Assembly: GCF_947487305.1 (NCBI RefSeq)
Contig: NZ_CANKWH010000009.1
Coordinates: forward strand, 105,379 to 169,378
Length of the DNA: 64,000 bases
Reading direction: 5' to 3'
Source: an uncultured Paracoccus sp.
GTDB lineage: Bacteria > Pseudomonadota > Alphaproteobacteria > Rhodobacterales > Rhodobacteraceae
The notes below the pieces were generated by a model, which was given only the letters and a program-made list of their open reading frames with translations, had not been told where the DNA came from and made no database searches. Below, in pieces: positions 52,995 to 62,258 of the stretch (within the stretch, counting starts at the first letter, position 1; each line of letters starts with the position of its first letter). The position numbers were made by a program, and so were the translations under genes.

Positions 52995-53798
52995 ATGGAA
53001 ATGAAGACCCTTCTGCCCCCTGTCACCGTCAACGGTGTCGCCATCGACCCCGCCCTGATCGCCGCCGAGGCGCAGAACCACCCTGCCCCGAAGGGCAAGC
53101 CGGGCCTCGCCTGGCGGGCCGCCGCCCGCGCGCTGGCGATCCGTGAACTGCTGCTGCAAGAGGCCCGCCGGTGCGGGTTGACGGCCGAGGCTGCCGAACT
53201 CTCGCCCGGCAAATGGGAGACCGAGGACGAGGCGCTGATCCGCCAGCTTCTCGCCGTGGCGCTGCCCCCCGCGCCAGTGGACGAGGCACAGCTGCGCGCC
53301 CTCTATGAGGCAAGGCCCGAGCGCTTCCGCGCGCCCGCGCTTTACGAGGCGGCGCATATCCTCTTTGCCGTCACACCCGAAACCGCAGCGGCCCGCGAGA
53401 AGGCCGGGATGAAGGCCGGTCGGGTGCTGGCGGAACTGACAAAGAACCCGCGCCGCTTTGCCGAACTGGCGGCCGAGCACAGCGCCTGTGCCTCGAAAAC
53501 CTCGGGCGGGATGCTGGGGCAATTGTCCTCGGGCGACACCGTGCCGGAATTCGAGGCGGCGATGAGCCGCATGACCGAGGGCGAGATGACGCTGGTGGAA
53601 AGCCGCTATGGCGTTCATATCCTGCGCCTCGACGCGCGGGCCGAGGGCGCGATCCTGCCCTTCGACAGCGTGCTGCCGCAATTGCGCGAGGCGCAGGAAA
53701 AGGCCGCATGGACCCTTGCCAGCCGCGATTTCGTGGCCGGGCTGGTGGCCGGGGCCAAGGTCGACGGGATCGACCTCGAGGCGCCGCTGGGGGTCTGA
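52995..53798 (+). CDS. Parvulin-type peptidylprolyl isomerase in the nar operon
   Basis: A 267-residue protein with a helical N-terminal part and a PpiC rotamase domain (about residues 115-215: ALYEAAHILFAVTPETAAAR, FAELAAEHSACASKTSGGMLG, HILRLDARAEG). There is no signal peptide or membrane helix, so it should act in the cytoplasm. It starts 6 bp after narI and ends just before a strong terminator, so it is the last gene of narKGHJI. A chaperone role in nitrate reductase folding, similar to NifM for nitrogenase, is plausible but inferred. Confidence 0.88.
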   Translation: MEMKTLLPPVTVNGVAIDPALIAAEAQNHPAPKGKPGLAWRAAARALAIRELLLQEARRCGLTAEAAELSPGKWETEDEALIRQLLAVALPPAPVDEAQLRALYEARPERFRAPALYEAAHILFAVTPETAAAREKAGMKAGRVLAELTKNPRRFAELAAEHSACASKTSGGMLGQLSSGDTVPEFEAAMSRMTEGEMTLVESRYGVHILRLDARAEGAILPFDSVLPQLREAQEKAAWTLASRDFVAGLVAGAKVDGIDLEAPLGV

Positions 53799-53840
53799 GG
53801 CCGCGGCTTCACCTGGCCCAAATATCCCCGCCGGAGGCAT

Positions 53841-53876
53841 CCGGCCGCGCACCATCGGGAACGCGGCCGGTTTTTT
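53841..53876 (+). terminator. Rho-independent terminator of the nar operon
   Basis: Perfect 9-bp GC stem CCGGCCGCG (53841-53849) with its complement at 53862-53870, 12-nt loop, then six T residues (53871-53876). It directly abuts the end of the convergent ABC exporter gene. Confidence 0.9.
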
Positions 53877-55742
53877 CTATTCAGCCGCGTCCTCGACCTC
53901 GTCCGAGATCAGGAACCCGCCCGACTGCCGCGACCAGAGCCGCGCATAAAGCCCGTTCTGGGCCAGCAACTCGGCATGGCTGCCCATCTCGATGATGCGG
54001 CCGCCCTCCATCACCACCAGCCGGTCCATCGCGGCGATGGTGGACAGCCGGTGGGCGATGGCAATGACGGTCTTGCCCTGCATCAGCACCTCGAGCCGCG
54101 ACTGGATCGCCGCCTCGACCTCGCTGTCCAGCGCACTGGTCGCCTCGTCCAGCACCAGAATCGGCGCGTCCTTCAGCGCCACCCGGGCGATGGCGATGCG
54201 CTGGCGCTGGCCACCGGACAGTTTCACCCCGCGCTCGCCGACATGCGCGTCCAGCCCCTGCCGGCCCTTGCTGTCAGCAAGATCGGGGATGAAATCCTGC
54301 GCCTCGGCCATGCGGGCGGCGCTCCAGATCTCGTCTTCGGCGGCATCGGGCCGCCCATAGGCGATATTCTCGCGGACCGAGCGGTGCAGCAGCGAACTGT
54401 CCTGCGTCACCACCCCGATCGAGGCGCGCAGGCTGTCCTGCGTCACCTTGGACACGTCCTGCCCGTCGATGGTGATGGCGCCGCTTTCGACATCGTGAAA
54501 GCGCAGAAGCAGGTTGACCAGCGTCGACTTGCCCGCGCCGGAACGCCCGATCAGGCCCACCCGCTCGCCCGGACGGATCGCCAGCGACAGGTCGTCCAGC
54601 ACCGCCAGCGGCCGGTCGGCCTCGTCCGCGCCATAGCGGAAGGTGACATGGTCGAAGCTCACCGCCCCCGGTCCCGGCAGCAGCGGCCGGGCATTCGGCT
54701 CGTCACGGACCGCGCGGGGCAGCGCCAGCGAGGAAATGCCGTCGCGCACCGTGCCGACATTCTCGAAGAGCGCGGCAAACTCCCACATGATCCAATGCGC
54801 CATGTTGTTCAGGCGCAAGGCCAGCGGAACGGCAACGGCAATCGCGCCGACGCTGATCGCGCCCGCCGTCCAGAGCGACAGCCCCAGCGCCGTGACCGAG
54901 GCCACCAGCGACACGTTGATCGCGGTCAGCAGCATGTCCTGCGTCGCCGACAGCCGCATCTGGCGATAGACGGTCTGCAGGAAGGCATCCATGCCGCGCC
55001 GCATCCAGGCCTCTTCCCGGTCGGAATGCGAGAAGAGTTTCACGGTCGCGATATTGGTATAGCTGTCCACCACCTGCCCGGTCATGGCACTGCGCGCATC
55101 GGCCTGTGCCTCGGCCACGCGCCCCAGACGCGGGATGATGACCCATAGCATCGCGCCATAGGCCAGACCCCAGGCGATGAAGGGCAACGCCAGCCGCCAG
55201 TCCTGACTGGCCGCCAGCGCCAGCGCGCCGACGAAATAGATGACGACATAGGACGCCACGTCCATCATCTTCATCGCCACTTCGCGCACGGCCAGCGCGG
55301 TCTGCATCAGCCGCTGCGCGATGCGCCCGGCGAACTCGTCCTGGAAATAGCCGACCGACTGGCGCAGCAGATAGCGATGCGCTTGCCAGCGGATGCGCTG
55401 CGGGAAGTTGCCCAGCAGGGTCTGGTGCATGATCATGCTGGCCAGCGCGTTCAGAAGCGGCAGCACCAGCAGAAGCAGCGCGCCCATCACCGCCAGCCTT
55501 GCGCCCTCGACCTGCCAGAACTGGTCGCGCGGCGTCTCGGCCAGCCGGTTCACCAGATCGCCCAGGTAACCGAACAGCGACACCTCGATCAGCGCGATCG
55601 TGCCCGAGCAGATGGCAAGAATGATCAGCCAGGGAATTGCACCCCGGGAATAATGCAGCAGAAACCCCCAGAACCGGCGAGGCGGCATCTTGGGCGCCTC
55701 TTGCGGATAGGGGTCGAGCCGGCTCTCGAACCAGCGGAACAT
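53877..55742 (-). CDS. ABC exporter (fused permease-ATPase)
   Basis: A 621-residue half-transporter. A six-helix type I exporter domain (about residues 25-335) precedes the ATPase (about 360-600), with Walker A GRSGAGKST, signature [13 protein letters not shown], Walker B ILVLDEATSALD and switch AHRLST. It begins 54 bp or so after nothing recognisable and ends at the nar terminator on the other strand. It should function as a homodimer that exports a lipid, peptide or drug. No neighbour identifies the substrate. Confidence 0.9.
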   Translation of the reverse strand: MFRWFESRLDPYPQEAPKMPPRRFWGFLLHYSRGAIPWLIILAICSGTIALIEVSLFGYLGDLVNRLAETPRDQFWQVEGARLAVMGALLLLVLPLLNALASMIMHQTLLGNFPQRIRWQAHRYLLRQSVGYFQDEFAGRIAQRLMQTALAVREVAMKMMDVASYVVIYFVGALALAASQDWRLALPFIAWGLAYGAMLWVIIPRLGRVAEAQADARSAMTGQVVDSYTNIATVKLFSHSDREEAWMRRGMDAFLQTVYRQMRLSATQDMLLTAINVSLVASVTALGLSLWTAGAISVGAIAVAVPLALRLNNMAHWIMWEFAALFENVGTVRDGISSLALPRAVRDEPNARPLLPGPGAVSFDHVTFRYGADEADRPLAVLDDLSLAIRPGERVGLIGRSGAGKSTLVNLLLRFHDVESGAITIDGQDVSKVTQDSLRASIGVVTQDSSLLHRSVRENIAYGRPDAAEDEIWSAARMAEAQDFIPDLADSKGRQGLDAHVGERGVKLSGGQRQRIAIARVALKDAPILVLDEATSALDSEVEAAIQSRLEVLMQGKTVIAIAHRLSTIAAMDRLVVMEGGRIIEMGSHAELLAQNGLYARLWSRQSGGFLISDEVEDAAE

Positions 55743-55851
55743 GGCAACACCTTCTGAACTAAGCCCCGCCGACAGGGCGGCAGAGGGGCGAGATAGATGA
55801 GGTTTTCAGCGCCGCGCGTCAAGTACGCGGCAGGTGAAGGGCAGCGGGGTG

Positions 55852-56508
55852 TTACCCCGGCGCCAGCCTTTCCAGCGCATCGAGATCGGCCCGGACCAGC
55901 GCGGGGACGGCGGCATTGATGGTCTCGATCGGCCAATCCCACCAGCCAAGCGCCAGCAGCCGGGCGATCTGACCGGGCTGAAAGCGCATCCGGATCACCC
56001 GGCCCGGATTGCCCACGACCACGGCGTAGTCCGGCACCTTGCCGCCCACCACCGCCCCGGCACCGACGATCACCCCATGGCCCAGTTGCGTCCCGGGCAG
56101 CAGGATCGCGCCATCGCCCAGCCAGACATCATGGCCGATCACCGTATCGGGCATGTCGCTGAGCAGGGCGAAGTAATCCTCGGCGCGGTTCGGGTCGAAG
56201 ATGGCGAAGGGATAGGTCGAGATGCCCCCCAGCGGATGATTGGCCGAGGCAGTCAGCATCCGCACGCGGTCGGCGATCTGGCCAAAGCGCCCGATCCGCA
56301 GGCGTTCGGGCGCACCGGCATAGGTATAGGGGGCCAGCCGGACCGCCCAATCCTCGGGCGGGTCGAAGCTGCTGGCATAGGTGAAATCGCCGATCTCGAT
56401 ATTGGGATGGTCGATGACGCGGTTCAGATGCACGAGGCCGGGATTCTCGCGGCCATCGGGAAACTGCATCGGATAGGGAGACGTGGCATCAAGGAAGCTG
56501 ACGGGCAT
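55852..56508 (-). CDS. CatB-related O-acetyltransferase (xenobiotic acetyltransferase family)
   Basis: A 218-residue left-handed beta-helix acetyltransferase. The hexapeptide-repeat core includes VIGHDVWLGDGAILLPG and HGVIVGAGAVVGGKVPDYAVVVGNPGRVI, and the active-site His region is TASANHPLGGISTYPF. The ATG at 56508 has AAAGGA 6 nt upstream, while the longer frame has none. Relatives acetylate chloramphenicol, streptogramins or other hydroxyl compounds. The chromosomal setting does not show that this one confers resistance. Confidence 0.87.
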   Translation of the reverse strand: MPVSFLDATSPYPMQFPDGRENPGLVHLNRVIDHPNIEIGDFTYASSFDPPEDWAVRLAPYTYAGAPERLRIGRFGQIADRVRMLTASANHPLGGISTYPFAIFDPNRAEDYFALLSDMPDTVIGHDVWLGDGAILLPGTQLGHGVIVGAGAVVGGKVPDYAVVVGNPGRVIRMRFQPGQIARLLALGWWDWPIETINAAVPALVRADLDALERLAPG

Positions 56509-56635
56509 GGGAAGTCCTTTCGAATCTGAGGGAAGAGGTTCAGATGCGGGACTGGTCCATGACACGGGCTCCTGTTGCGTTCGGCCGGGTCGTAGCACGA
56601 TCCCGCCCGGAATTCAAATCATGCCCCGAGGCGCG

Positions 56636-57049
56636 TCACAGATGCCGGGTTTCGGGTGCCGGGTTCCACCAATTGTCATGCGCGCCATCGGCCCAGAAGA
56701 TCGGTGCGGCGACCAGTTCCGCCTCGCTTGCATCATCCAGCGCGGGCACCACGACCTGCACGAAACGCCCGCCCATCTCGGCGATGTCGCCCTCGGTCCA
56801 CAGCCTCGTGCCGCAGCGGCTGCAGAACCAGTGATGCATGTCGATACCCGCGGCATCGACGCGGGGTGTTTCGGCCAGCACCTCTCGCCCCCGGACCAGA
56901 CGGAATCCATCCGGGTCGGGCAGCCGCATTTCCCAGTAGCGCATCTTGCGGCAGAAGCGGCAATTGCAGCGCATCGTGCCCTCGGTCAGGTCGCCATCTG
57001 CCTCGAAGGCGACGGCCCCGCAGAAACAGCTTGCGTGATAGGTCCTCAT
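56636..57049 (-). CDS. GFA family zinc protein
   Basis: A 137-residue protein of the GFA (glutathione-dependent formaldehyde-activating, CENP-V) fold. Zinc-binding cysteines are in CFCGAV, CNCRFCRK and CSRCGTRLW. It overlaps the upstream VOC gene by 4 bp. Few GFA proteins have proven functions; the Gfa enzyme activates formaldehyde with glutathione, but most homologues are uncharacterised. Confidence 0.88.
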   Translation of the reverse strand: MRTYHASCFCGAVAFEADGDLTEGTMRCNCRFCRKMRYWEMRLPDPDGFRLVRGREVLAETPRVDAAGIDMHHWFCSRCGTRLWTEGDIAEMGGRFVQVVVPALDDASEAELVAAPIFWADGAHDNWWNPAPETRHL

Positions 57050-57441
57050 GCCGCTGCCGCTCCGTGAAACACCGCCTCGATATTGTTGCCATCCGGGTCG
57101 AGGATGAAGGCGCCGTAGTAGTTCGGGTGATAATCCGGCCGCAGCCCCGGCGCGCCATTGTCGCGCCCGCCCGCCGCCAGCGCCGCCGCGTGGACGGCAT
57201 CGACCGTCGCGCGGTCCGGGGCGGCGAAGGCCAGGTGCACGCCGGTCGCGGCGGGCTTGCCGCTGCCGATCCAGAAGAAGGGATTGCCGTCGCGCCCGAG
57301 ACCCAGATGCGCGCCGTTCCCGCCGGTCATCGCTTCGGTGACTTCCATGATGACGCTGATGCCAAGGGGCGCCAGCGCCTGCTCGTAAAAGGCGCGCGAG
57401 GCGGCAAGGTCGGAAACCGGATAGCCGATATGGTCGATCAT
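57046..57441 (-). CDS. VOC family (glyoxalase-like) protein
   Basis: A 131-residue vicinal-oxygen-chelate protein with the usual two babbab modules: MIDHIGYPVSDLAASRAFYEQAL at the N-terminus and AFILDPDGNNIEAVFH at the C-terminus, where the Glu is a likely metal ligand. It is translationally coupled to the GFA gene. Substrate unknown; glutathione-dependent chemistry would suit both, but that is inference. Confidence 0.87.
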   Translation of the reverse strand: MIDHIGYPVSDLAASRAFYEQALAPLGISVIMEVTEAMTGGNGAHLGLGRDGNPFFWIGSGKPAATGVHLAFAAPDRATVDAVHAAALAAGGRDNGAPGLRPDYHPNYYGAFILDPDGNNIEAVFHGAAAA

Positions 57442-57475
57442 GAGAGGCTCCTTTGAATGAGCAGCCCTTATCGCC

Positions 57476-57508
57476 CCGGCCTGCTGACAGTTCGCGTCAG
57501 CAAGCCGG
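57476..57508 (-). terminator. Hairpin after the diheme cytochrome c gene
   Basis: A 13-bp stem with one mismatch (57476-57488 pairing with 57496-57508) and a 7-nt loop, 5 bp beyond the stop of the minus-strand cytochrome gene. No T tract on the minus strand, so termination strength is uncertain. Confidence 0.5.
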
Positions 57509-57513
57509 GTTGG

Positions 57514-58110
57514 TCAGGGCGCGACCGTCAGCTTGATCGCGCCGTACCAGTCTGCCGCCGCGCGGATCGCCGCATCATCCAGCCCCTCGGCGACGGGCTG
57601 CATGATCTCGTTGACCCGTTTACCCGAGCGAAAGGCCTTCAGCTGAGTGTCGAGATAGATGTTCGTCTCGGCCGCCAGATTGGGGGCCTCGGGGATCACC
57701 GCCATCCCATCCGCGCCATGGCAGGCGGTGCAGGCCTCGGGCGCGCCGGCGGGATCGCCGGTCAGTTCCGCCACCACCTGCCGGCCCTCATACCATGCCG
57801 CCAGATCGGCGATCTGCTGGTCTGTCAGGCTCGCGGCAACCACGGTCATCATCTCGTGCTGCCGCCGCCCCTCGCGGAAATCGGTCAGCTGACGGGCCAG
57901 GTAGCCCGCCGGCTCGCCGGCGATATGCGGCGCGATGGGGATGCGGGCCAGCCCGTCGATGCCGTGGCAGGTGCGGCACTGACCGGCGAGCTTTTCCCCC
58001 GCCGCCGGATCACCCTGCAGCGCCTCGGCGGGCGCGGGTTCCTGCGCGGCCAGCCCGGCACCCCAGAGGGTGCCGAGCGTGATGGCCGCGACGATGGCCG
58101 CGCGCCTCAT
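57514..58110 (-). CDS. Diheme cytochrome c (c4-type)
   Basis: A 198-residue periplasmic cytochrome. After a Sec signal (about residues 1-22) there are two similar heme domains, with CRTCH near residue 45 and CTACH near 127. Each has a Met candidate later (REGRRQHEMM and KRVNEIMQ). It overlaps the PQQ-type dehydrogenase gene by ATGA, so it is the probable electron acceptor of that enzyme. It might also serve the GMC dehydrogenase encoded upstream. Confidence 0.9.
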   Translation of the reverse strand: MRRAAIVAAITLGTLWGAGLAAQEPAPAEALQGDPAAGEKLAGQCRTCHGIDGLARIPIAPHIAGEPAGYLARQLTDFREGRRQHEMMTVVAASLTDQQIADLAAWYEGRQVVAELTGDPAGAPEACTACHGADGMAVIPEAPNLAAETNIYLDTQLKAFRSGKRVNEIMQPVAEGLDDAAIRAAADWYGAIKLTVAP

Positions 58111-59372
58111 TCGCCATAGCTGATGCGATAGAGCGCACCGGCCAGGTCATCCGAGACCAGGATCGAGCCGTCGCGCAACTGCACCACATCGACGGGCCGG
58201 CCCAGGTATTCGCCGTTCTCGTCGATCCAGCCCTCGGCAAAGGGCTTGGTCGTCGCGGTGCCGTCCTCGGCAATGGTCGTCACCATGACCCGCGCACCCA
58301 CCGGCGTCGTCCGGTTCCAGGACCCGTGCTGGGCGCTGAAGATGGCGTTCTTGTATTCGGCGGGGAACTGGTCGCCGGTATAGAAGCTCATCCCCAGGTC
58401 GGCGGCATGGGCCTCGGTCGCGACGGCGGGCATGACCGGGCTGATCTCGGCCGGGATCTCCTGGTCCTTGTATTCGTTGGTGCGGATATCGCCGCCGCCA
58501 TACCAGGGCGCGCCGAAATGCTGCCCGGCCTCGGTCTGGTGGTTGATCTCGCCCGGCGGGATATCGTCGCCCATGCCATCGACCTGATTGTCGGTGAACC
58601 ACAGATCGCCCGTCTCGGGGTGGAAGTCATGGCCGACCGAGTTGCGGATGCCACGGGTAAAGACCTCGCGCCCGGTGCCGTCGGTGTTCATGCGGATGAT
58701 GCCGCCGATGCCGGCCTTGGCGTAAAGCTCCAGTTTCTCTGGGGGCGCGACGTTGAAGGGCTGGCCAAGCGAGATATAGATCTTGCCATCCGGCCCGATC
58801 TTGCAGACCCGCGCGGTGTGATTGAAGCTTTCCTCTTCGACCGGGATCAGATCGCCCTTGGCCACGAGGTTGAAGGCCGCGACATCGGGGCTTTCATAGA
58901 AGAACTCGGCCGCCGGAAACAGCAGCACCCGGTTCTGCTCGGCGATGTACAGAAAGCCATCCCTTGAGAAGCAAGGCCCGTTCGGGATCGAGAAGGTCAG
59001 CGAGGGCGCGAAATCCTTGACCTCGTCGGCCACCCGATCCTTGTTCCGGTCGGTCACGGCCCAGACCTTGTCCTTGCGGGTGCCGACGAAGGTGACGATG
59101 CCCTGCGGACCCACCGCCATGTGCCGCGCATCGGGAACGATCGCGTAAAGCGCGATCTTGAAGCCCGGCGGCAGGGTGATGCGTTCAAGCGTCTTTTCAA
59201 TGCCGGCGGCGAAGTCGCCGCCCTGCTCGATGGTGGTGAATTCGGTGGTGCCGGTGGTCTGGAAATTCGACAACTTTTCGAGGTTCTCGGGCACATCGGT
59301 ATTCTGCGCGACGGCAGCCGAAAGGCCAAGGCTCAGCGAGCCGGCGGCCAGGATGATGGGTATGGCTTTCAT
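58107..59372 (-). CDS. PQQ-dependent sugar/sorbosone dehydrogenase-like protein
   Basis: A 421-residue periplasmic protein with a Sec signal (cleavage near AAVAQ) and a beta-propeller of the soluble glucose/sorbosone dehydrogenase family. VCKIGPDGKIYISLGQPFN, IIRMNTDGTGREVFTRGIRNSVGHDFHPETGDLWFTDN and GEYLGRPVDVVQLRDGSILVSDD are characteristic. The ATG at 59372 has GGAGG about 8 nt upstream. It is followed by the diheme cytochrome gene, forming a two-gene electron-transfer unit. PQQ binding is inferred; no PQQ synthesis genes are in the window. Confidence 0.88.
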   Translation of the reverse strand: MKAIPIILAAGSLSLGLSAAVAQNTDVPENLEKLSNFQTTGTTEFTTIEQGGDFAAGIEKTLERITLPPGFKIALYAIVPDARHMAVGPQGIVTFVGTRKDKVWAVTDRNKDRVADEVKDFAPSLTFSIPNGPCFSRDGFLYIAEQNRVLLFPAAEFFYESPDVAAFNLVAKGDLIPVEEESFNHTARVCKIGPDGKIYISLGQPFNVAPPEKLELYAKAGIGGIIRMNTDGTGREVFTRGIRNSVGHDFHPETGDLWFTDNQVDGMGDDIPPGEINHQTEAGQHFGAPWYGGGDIRTNEYKDQEIPAEISPVMPAVATEAHAADLGMSFYTGDQFPAEYKNAIFSAQHGSWNRTTPVGARVMVTTIAEDGTATTKPFAEGWIDENGEYLGRPVDVVQLRDGSILVSDDLAGALYRISYGE

Positions 59373-59578
59373 GGTCTTTCCTCCCTGTTGGCGGCCCTCC
59401 CAAGCCGCGATCCATCCGGCGGCGCAGGTGGAGCGGCCGGAATGACGACACCGGGGCGCGCGCCGGATGCACGCTCGGACCCGGAAAACTGCACTCGCAA
59501 GGGGGGCTGACGATAAACCGTAGGGCGAGTCGCAGCTTAGCCGACTTCGCCTCTTTGGCAATATGCCGGGTCGGCCTG

Positions 59579-59974
59579 CTAGCCCGCGTAATCCTCGTCG
59601 CTCACATGGTCCTGCCAGGTGACAGTGCTGCCATCCTGCCGCTCCTGGATCGCGATATGGCTCATCGCGGTCTCGGGGCCTGCGCCGTGCCAGTGGCGCT
59701 CGCCCGGCTCGAACCAGACCACGTCGCCGGGACGGATCTCCTCGACCGGGCCACCCTCGCGCTGCGCCCGGCCAAGGCCCGAGGTGACGATGATCGTCTG
59801 CCCCAGCGGATGGGTGTGCCAAGCGGTGCGCGCGCCGGGCTCGAAGGTCACCAGCGCGGCGGCGACGCGGGCCGGATCGGGGGCGGTGATCAGCGGGTCC
59901 AGCCGCACCCGGCCGGTGAACCAGTCGGCCGGGCCTGCGCCCGAGGGGCGGCTTCCGTTGCGGGTGATCTGCAT
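59579..59974 (-). CDS. Cupin domain protein
   Basis: A 131-residue single-domain cupin. The metal-binding motif 1 is in [21 protein letters not shown] and motif 2 in [16 protein letters not shown], both complete. Two ATGs are close; 59974 has AAGGA six bases upstream, while 59980 would place it too near. It resembles small CPA-type cupins of unknown function sometimes called carboxymuconolactone-associated. It lies between the PQQ-type dehydrogenase and GMC genes. Confidence 0.87.
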   Translation of the reverse strand: MQITRNGSRPSGAGPADWFTGRVRLDPLITAPDPARVAAALVTFEPGARTAWHTHPLGQTIIVTSGLGRAQREGGPVEEIRPGDVVWFEPGERHWHGAGPETAMSHIAIQERQDGSTVTWQDHVSDEDYAG

Positions 59975-60041
59975 GGGCATTCCTTTGCTTCCGTTTGCCA
60001 GACCAGACTGCGCCCCCTGCCCCTCGGATGCCAGCCGAAAG

Positions 60042-60066
60042 GGCCGCCCCCGCGACGGGGACGGCC
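60042..60066 (-). terminator. Hairpin after the GMC dehydrogenase gene
   Basis: An 11-bp stem with one mismatch (60042-60052 with 60056-60066) and a 3-nt loop, 9 bp past the stop codon of the minus-strand GMC gene and before the cupin gene. The downstream minus-strand sequence has only CTTTC. Confidence 0.5.
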
Positions 60067-60075
60067 AGCTTGCCC

Positions 60076-61650
60076 CTAGAGATTACCGGCGACCAACTCG
60101 GTGGCGATATGGTCGGCCTGCCGGATTGCCAGCGCCACGATGGTCAGCGTCGGGTTCTCTGCCGCGCCCGTGGTGAACTGGCTGCCATCGCTGACGAACA
60201 GGTTCGGCACGTCATGCGCCCTGCCCCATTTGTCGACCACCCCATCCTCGGGCTTCTCCGACATGCGGTTGGTGCCGAGGTTGTGGGTCGAGGGATAGGG
60301 CGGCGTCGGCAGGGTGCGGGTAGCGCCCACCGCCTTGTAGATCTGCTGCCCCACGTCATAGGCATGGTTGCGCATGGCCACGTCATTCGGATGGTCGCTG
60401 AAATTGACGTTCGCCACCTTCAGCCCGAACTTGTCCGTGGTCTCGGACAGGGTCACGCGGTTCTCGGACTGCGGCATGTCCTCGCCCACGATCCACAGCC
60501 CGGCCATGTTCTCGTAACTGTCCAGCGCCGTGGTAAACTCACGCCCCCAGCCGCCCGGATCGAGGAAGGCCGCCATGAACGGCAGGCCGAGGCTGAGCGT
60601 TTCCAACTCGTAGCCGCCGACGAAGCCGCGCGAGGGATCGTGCTTGGCATGGTCGCGGACGATCCCCGCCATGGTGGTGCCTCGCCACATGCGCACCGGC
60701 TTCTCGAACAGACCGTAAACCGAGCCGGTGGTGTGGCGCATGTAGTTGCGCCCGACCTGCCCCGAGCTGTTTGCCAGCCCGTCCGGGAACATGCTGCTGG
60801 CCGAGTTCAGAAGCAGCCGCGGGCTTTCGAAGCTGTTTCCCGCCACGCAGACCACCCGCGCCTTCTGCATCTGCAGCGCGCCGTCCTTGTCGAAATACTC
60901 GACCCCTGTGACCTTGCCGGCATCGTCATGCAGGATGCGCGCGACATGGGCATGGTCGCGCACCTCGAGATTGCCGGTCGCTTCGCCGCGCGGGATATCG
61001 GTATAGGCCGAGGACCATTTCGCCCCCCATTTGCAGCCCTGAAAGCAGAAGCCGGTCTGCTGGCAGGCCATGCGCTCGTCATATTCGGCGCTGTTGATCG
61101 CCATATTGCCGGTATGGACCTCTTGCAGACCAAGCGCCTTGGCCCCCTTCTCGAGGATCTTGAAATTGTTGTTCCCCGGCAGTCGCGCCCGGTCGCCGGT
61201 GCCGGTCACGCCCAGCTTGGCCTCGGCCTTGTCATACCAGGGCGCCATCTCGGCGGCATCGATGGGCCAGTCCAGCAGGCTCGCGCCCTCGACCGTGCCG
61301 TAATTGGTCAGCGCCTTCCATTCGTGATCCTGAAAGCGCAGGGATGCCCCGGCCCAGTGGATCGAGGTGCCGCCCACTGCCTTGACGATCCAGGCCGGCA
61401 GGCCGGAAAAGTCCTTGGCTACGCGCCAGTCGCCGCTGGTCGTGCGCGGGTCGGTCCAGGCCAGCTGCCCGAAGCTCTCCCATTCATCATTGACGTAATC
61501 CTCGGGCAGATAGCGCCCGCCCGCCTCCAGCGCCACGACCTTGACGCCCTTTTGCGCCAGTTCATTGGCCAGCACCCCGCCGCCCGCGCCGGTGCCGATG
61601 ATGACGACCACGCTGTCGTCGGTCAGATCGAATTTTGCTGCTTCAGCCAT
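60076..61650 (-). CDS. GMC family oxidoreductase (FAD dehydrogenase large subunit)
   Basis: A 524-residue flavoprotein. The FAD motif is [19 protein letters not shown] near residue 16, and the conserved His region is in [34 protein letters not shown] is typical of gluconate-2-dehydrogenase-like GMC enzymes. It has no signal of its own. The upstream gene (12 bp away) is a Tat-signal small subunit, so it is probably exported in complex with it and oxidises a sugar, polyol or sugar acid in the periplasm. Confidence 0.9.
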   Translation of the reverse strand: MAEAAKFDLTDDSVVVIIGTGAGGGVLANELAQKGVKVVALEAGGRYLPEDYVNDEWESFGQLAWTDPRTTSGDWRVAKDFSGLPAWIVKAVGGTSIHWAGASLRFQDHEWKALTNYGTVEGASLLDWPIDAAEMAPWYDKAEAKLGVTGTGDRARLPGNNNFKILEKGAKALGLQEVHTGNMAINSAEYDERMACQQTGFCFQGCKWGAKWSSAYTDIPRGEATGNLEVRDHAHVARILHDDAGKVTGVEYFDKDGALQMQKARVVCVAGNSFESPRLLLNSASSMFPDGLANSSGQVGRNYMRHTTGSVYGLFEKPVRMWRGTTMAGIVRDHAKHDPSRGFVGGYELETLSLGLPFMAAFLDPGGWGREFTTALDSYENMAGLWIVGEDMPQSENRVTLSETTDKFGLKVANVNFSDHPNDVAMRNHAYDVGQQIYKAVGATRTLPTPPYPSTHNLGTNRMSEKPEDGVVDKWGRAHDVPNLFVSDGSQFTTGAAENPTLTIVALAIRQADHIATELVAGNL

Positions 61651-61662
61651 GATCCATCCCCC

Positions 61663-62184
61663 TCACAGCCAGTCGATGTCGTCGAAGCCGCGGTTGATGT
61701 AACCGCCTTCGGAATAGGACTCGCCCTGGTAGCCGAAGATCGGCCAGACCTCTTTCTGGTTATATAGGCCCGTCACCAGCCCGCCCCGCACCGTCTGGAA
61801 GAAGGGCGTATCGGCAAGTCCGCGCAGGATCGCCACGCGGTCAGCCTCCCATCCCGCTGACAGGTAGTCGTCAAACCCCGCGGCCTTGGCGGCGGCATCA
61901 AGGGCGGCGATGCCCTCGCTCACCACCGCCTTCTGCTCGGCGGTGTCATAGCCCTTGACCGCGATGGCATAGAAACGGTCGCCGACCTTGTCATGGGGAT
62001 AGATGTCGCGCGCCATCTGCAACAGCGTCGCCATCTCGTGCTCGCTGATCGCCGTCACCTCGACCGCCCAGGCCGCATCGGGCGCGGCGATGAAGCCAGC
62101 GCCTGCCACCGCGAGGGCGCCAGCAGCCGCCGCCCGCGACAAGAGCGCGCGCCGGGTCAGGCCCTGTTTCCTCAACTCTGTCAT
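61663..62184 (-). CDS. Gluconate 2-dehydrogenase subunit 3 family protein (Tat signal)
   Basis: A 173-residue protein with a twin-arginine signal (TRRALLSRAAAAGALAVAGA, residues 10-29) and a short helical domain containing QMARDIYPHDKVGDRFYAIAVK. In related three-subunit dehydrogenases this small subunit guides the GMC flavoprotein through the Tat system. Its gene directly precedes the GMC gene. The third, cytochrome, subunit may be the diheme cytochrome 3.5 kb away; it is not adjacent. Confidence 0.88.
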   Translation of the reverse strand: MTELRKQGLTRRALLSRAAAAGALAVAGAGFIAAPDAAWAVEVTAISEHEMATLLQMARDIYPHDKVGDRFYAIAVKGYDTAEQKAVVSEGIAALDAAAKAAGFDDYLSAGWEADRVAILRGLADTPFFQTVRGGLVTGLYNQKEVWPIFGYQGESYSEGGYINRGFDDIDWL

Positions 62185-62258
62185 GGTCTCTCCTCCCTTG
62201 TTTTGCGCGGGTCGCGGCGGCCCTCCCCGGCCACCGGCCCGCGTTATTCGAACCTGCG

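Noticed and set aside
55743..55851. Possible small RNA gene between the ABC exporter and the acetyltransferase
   Set aside because: Only short GC-rich dyads are present, with no clear promoter plus terminator pair.
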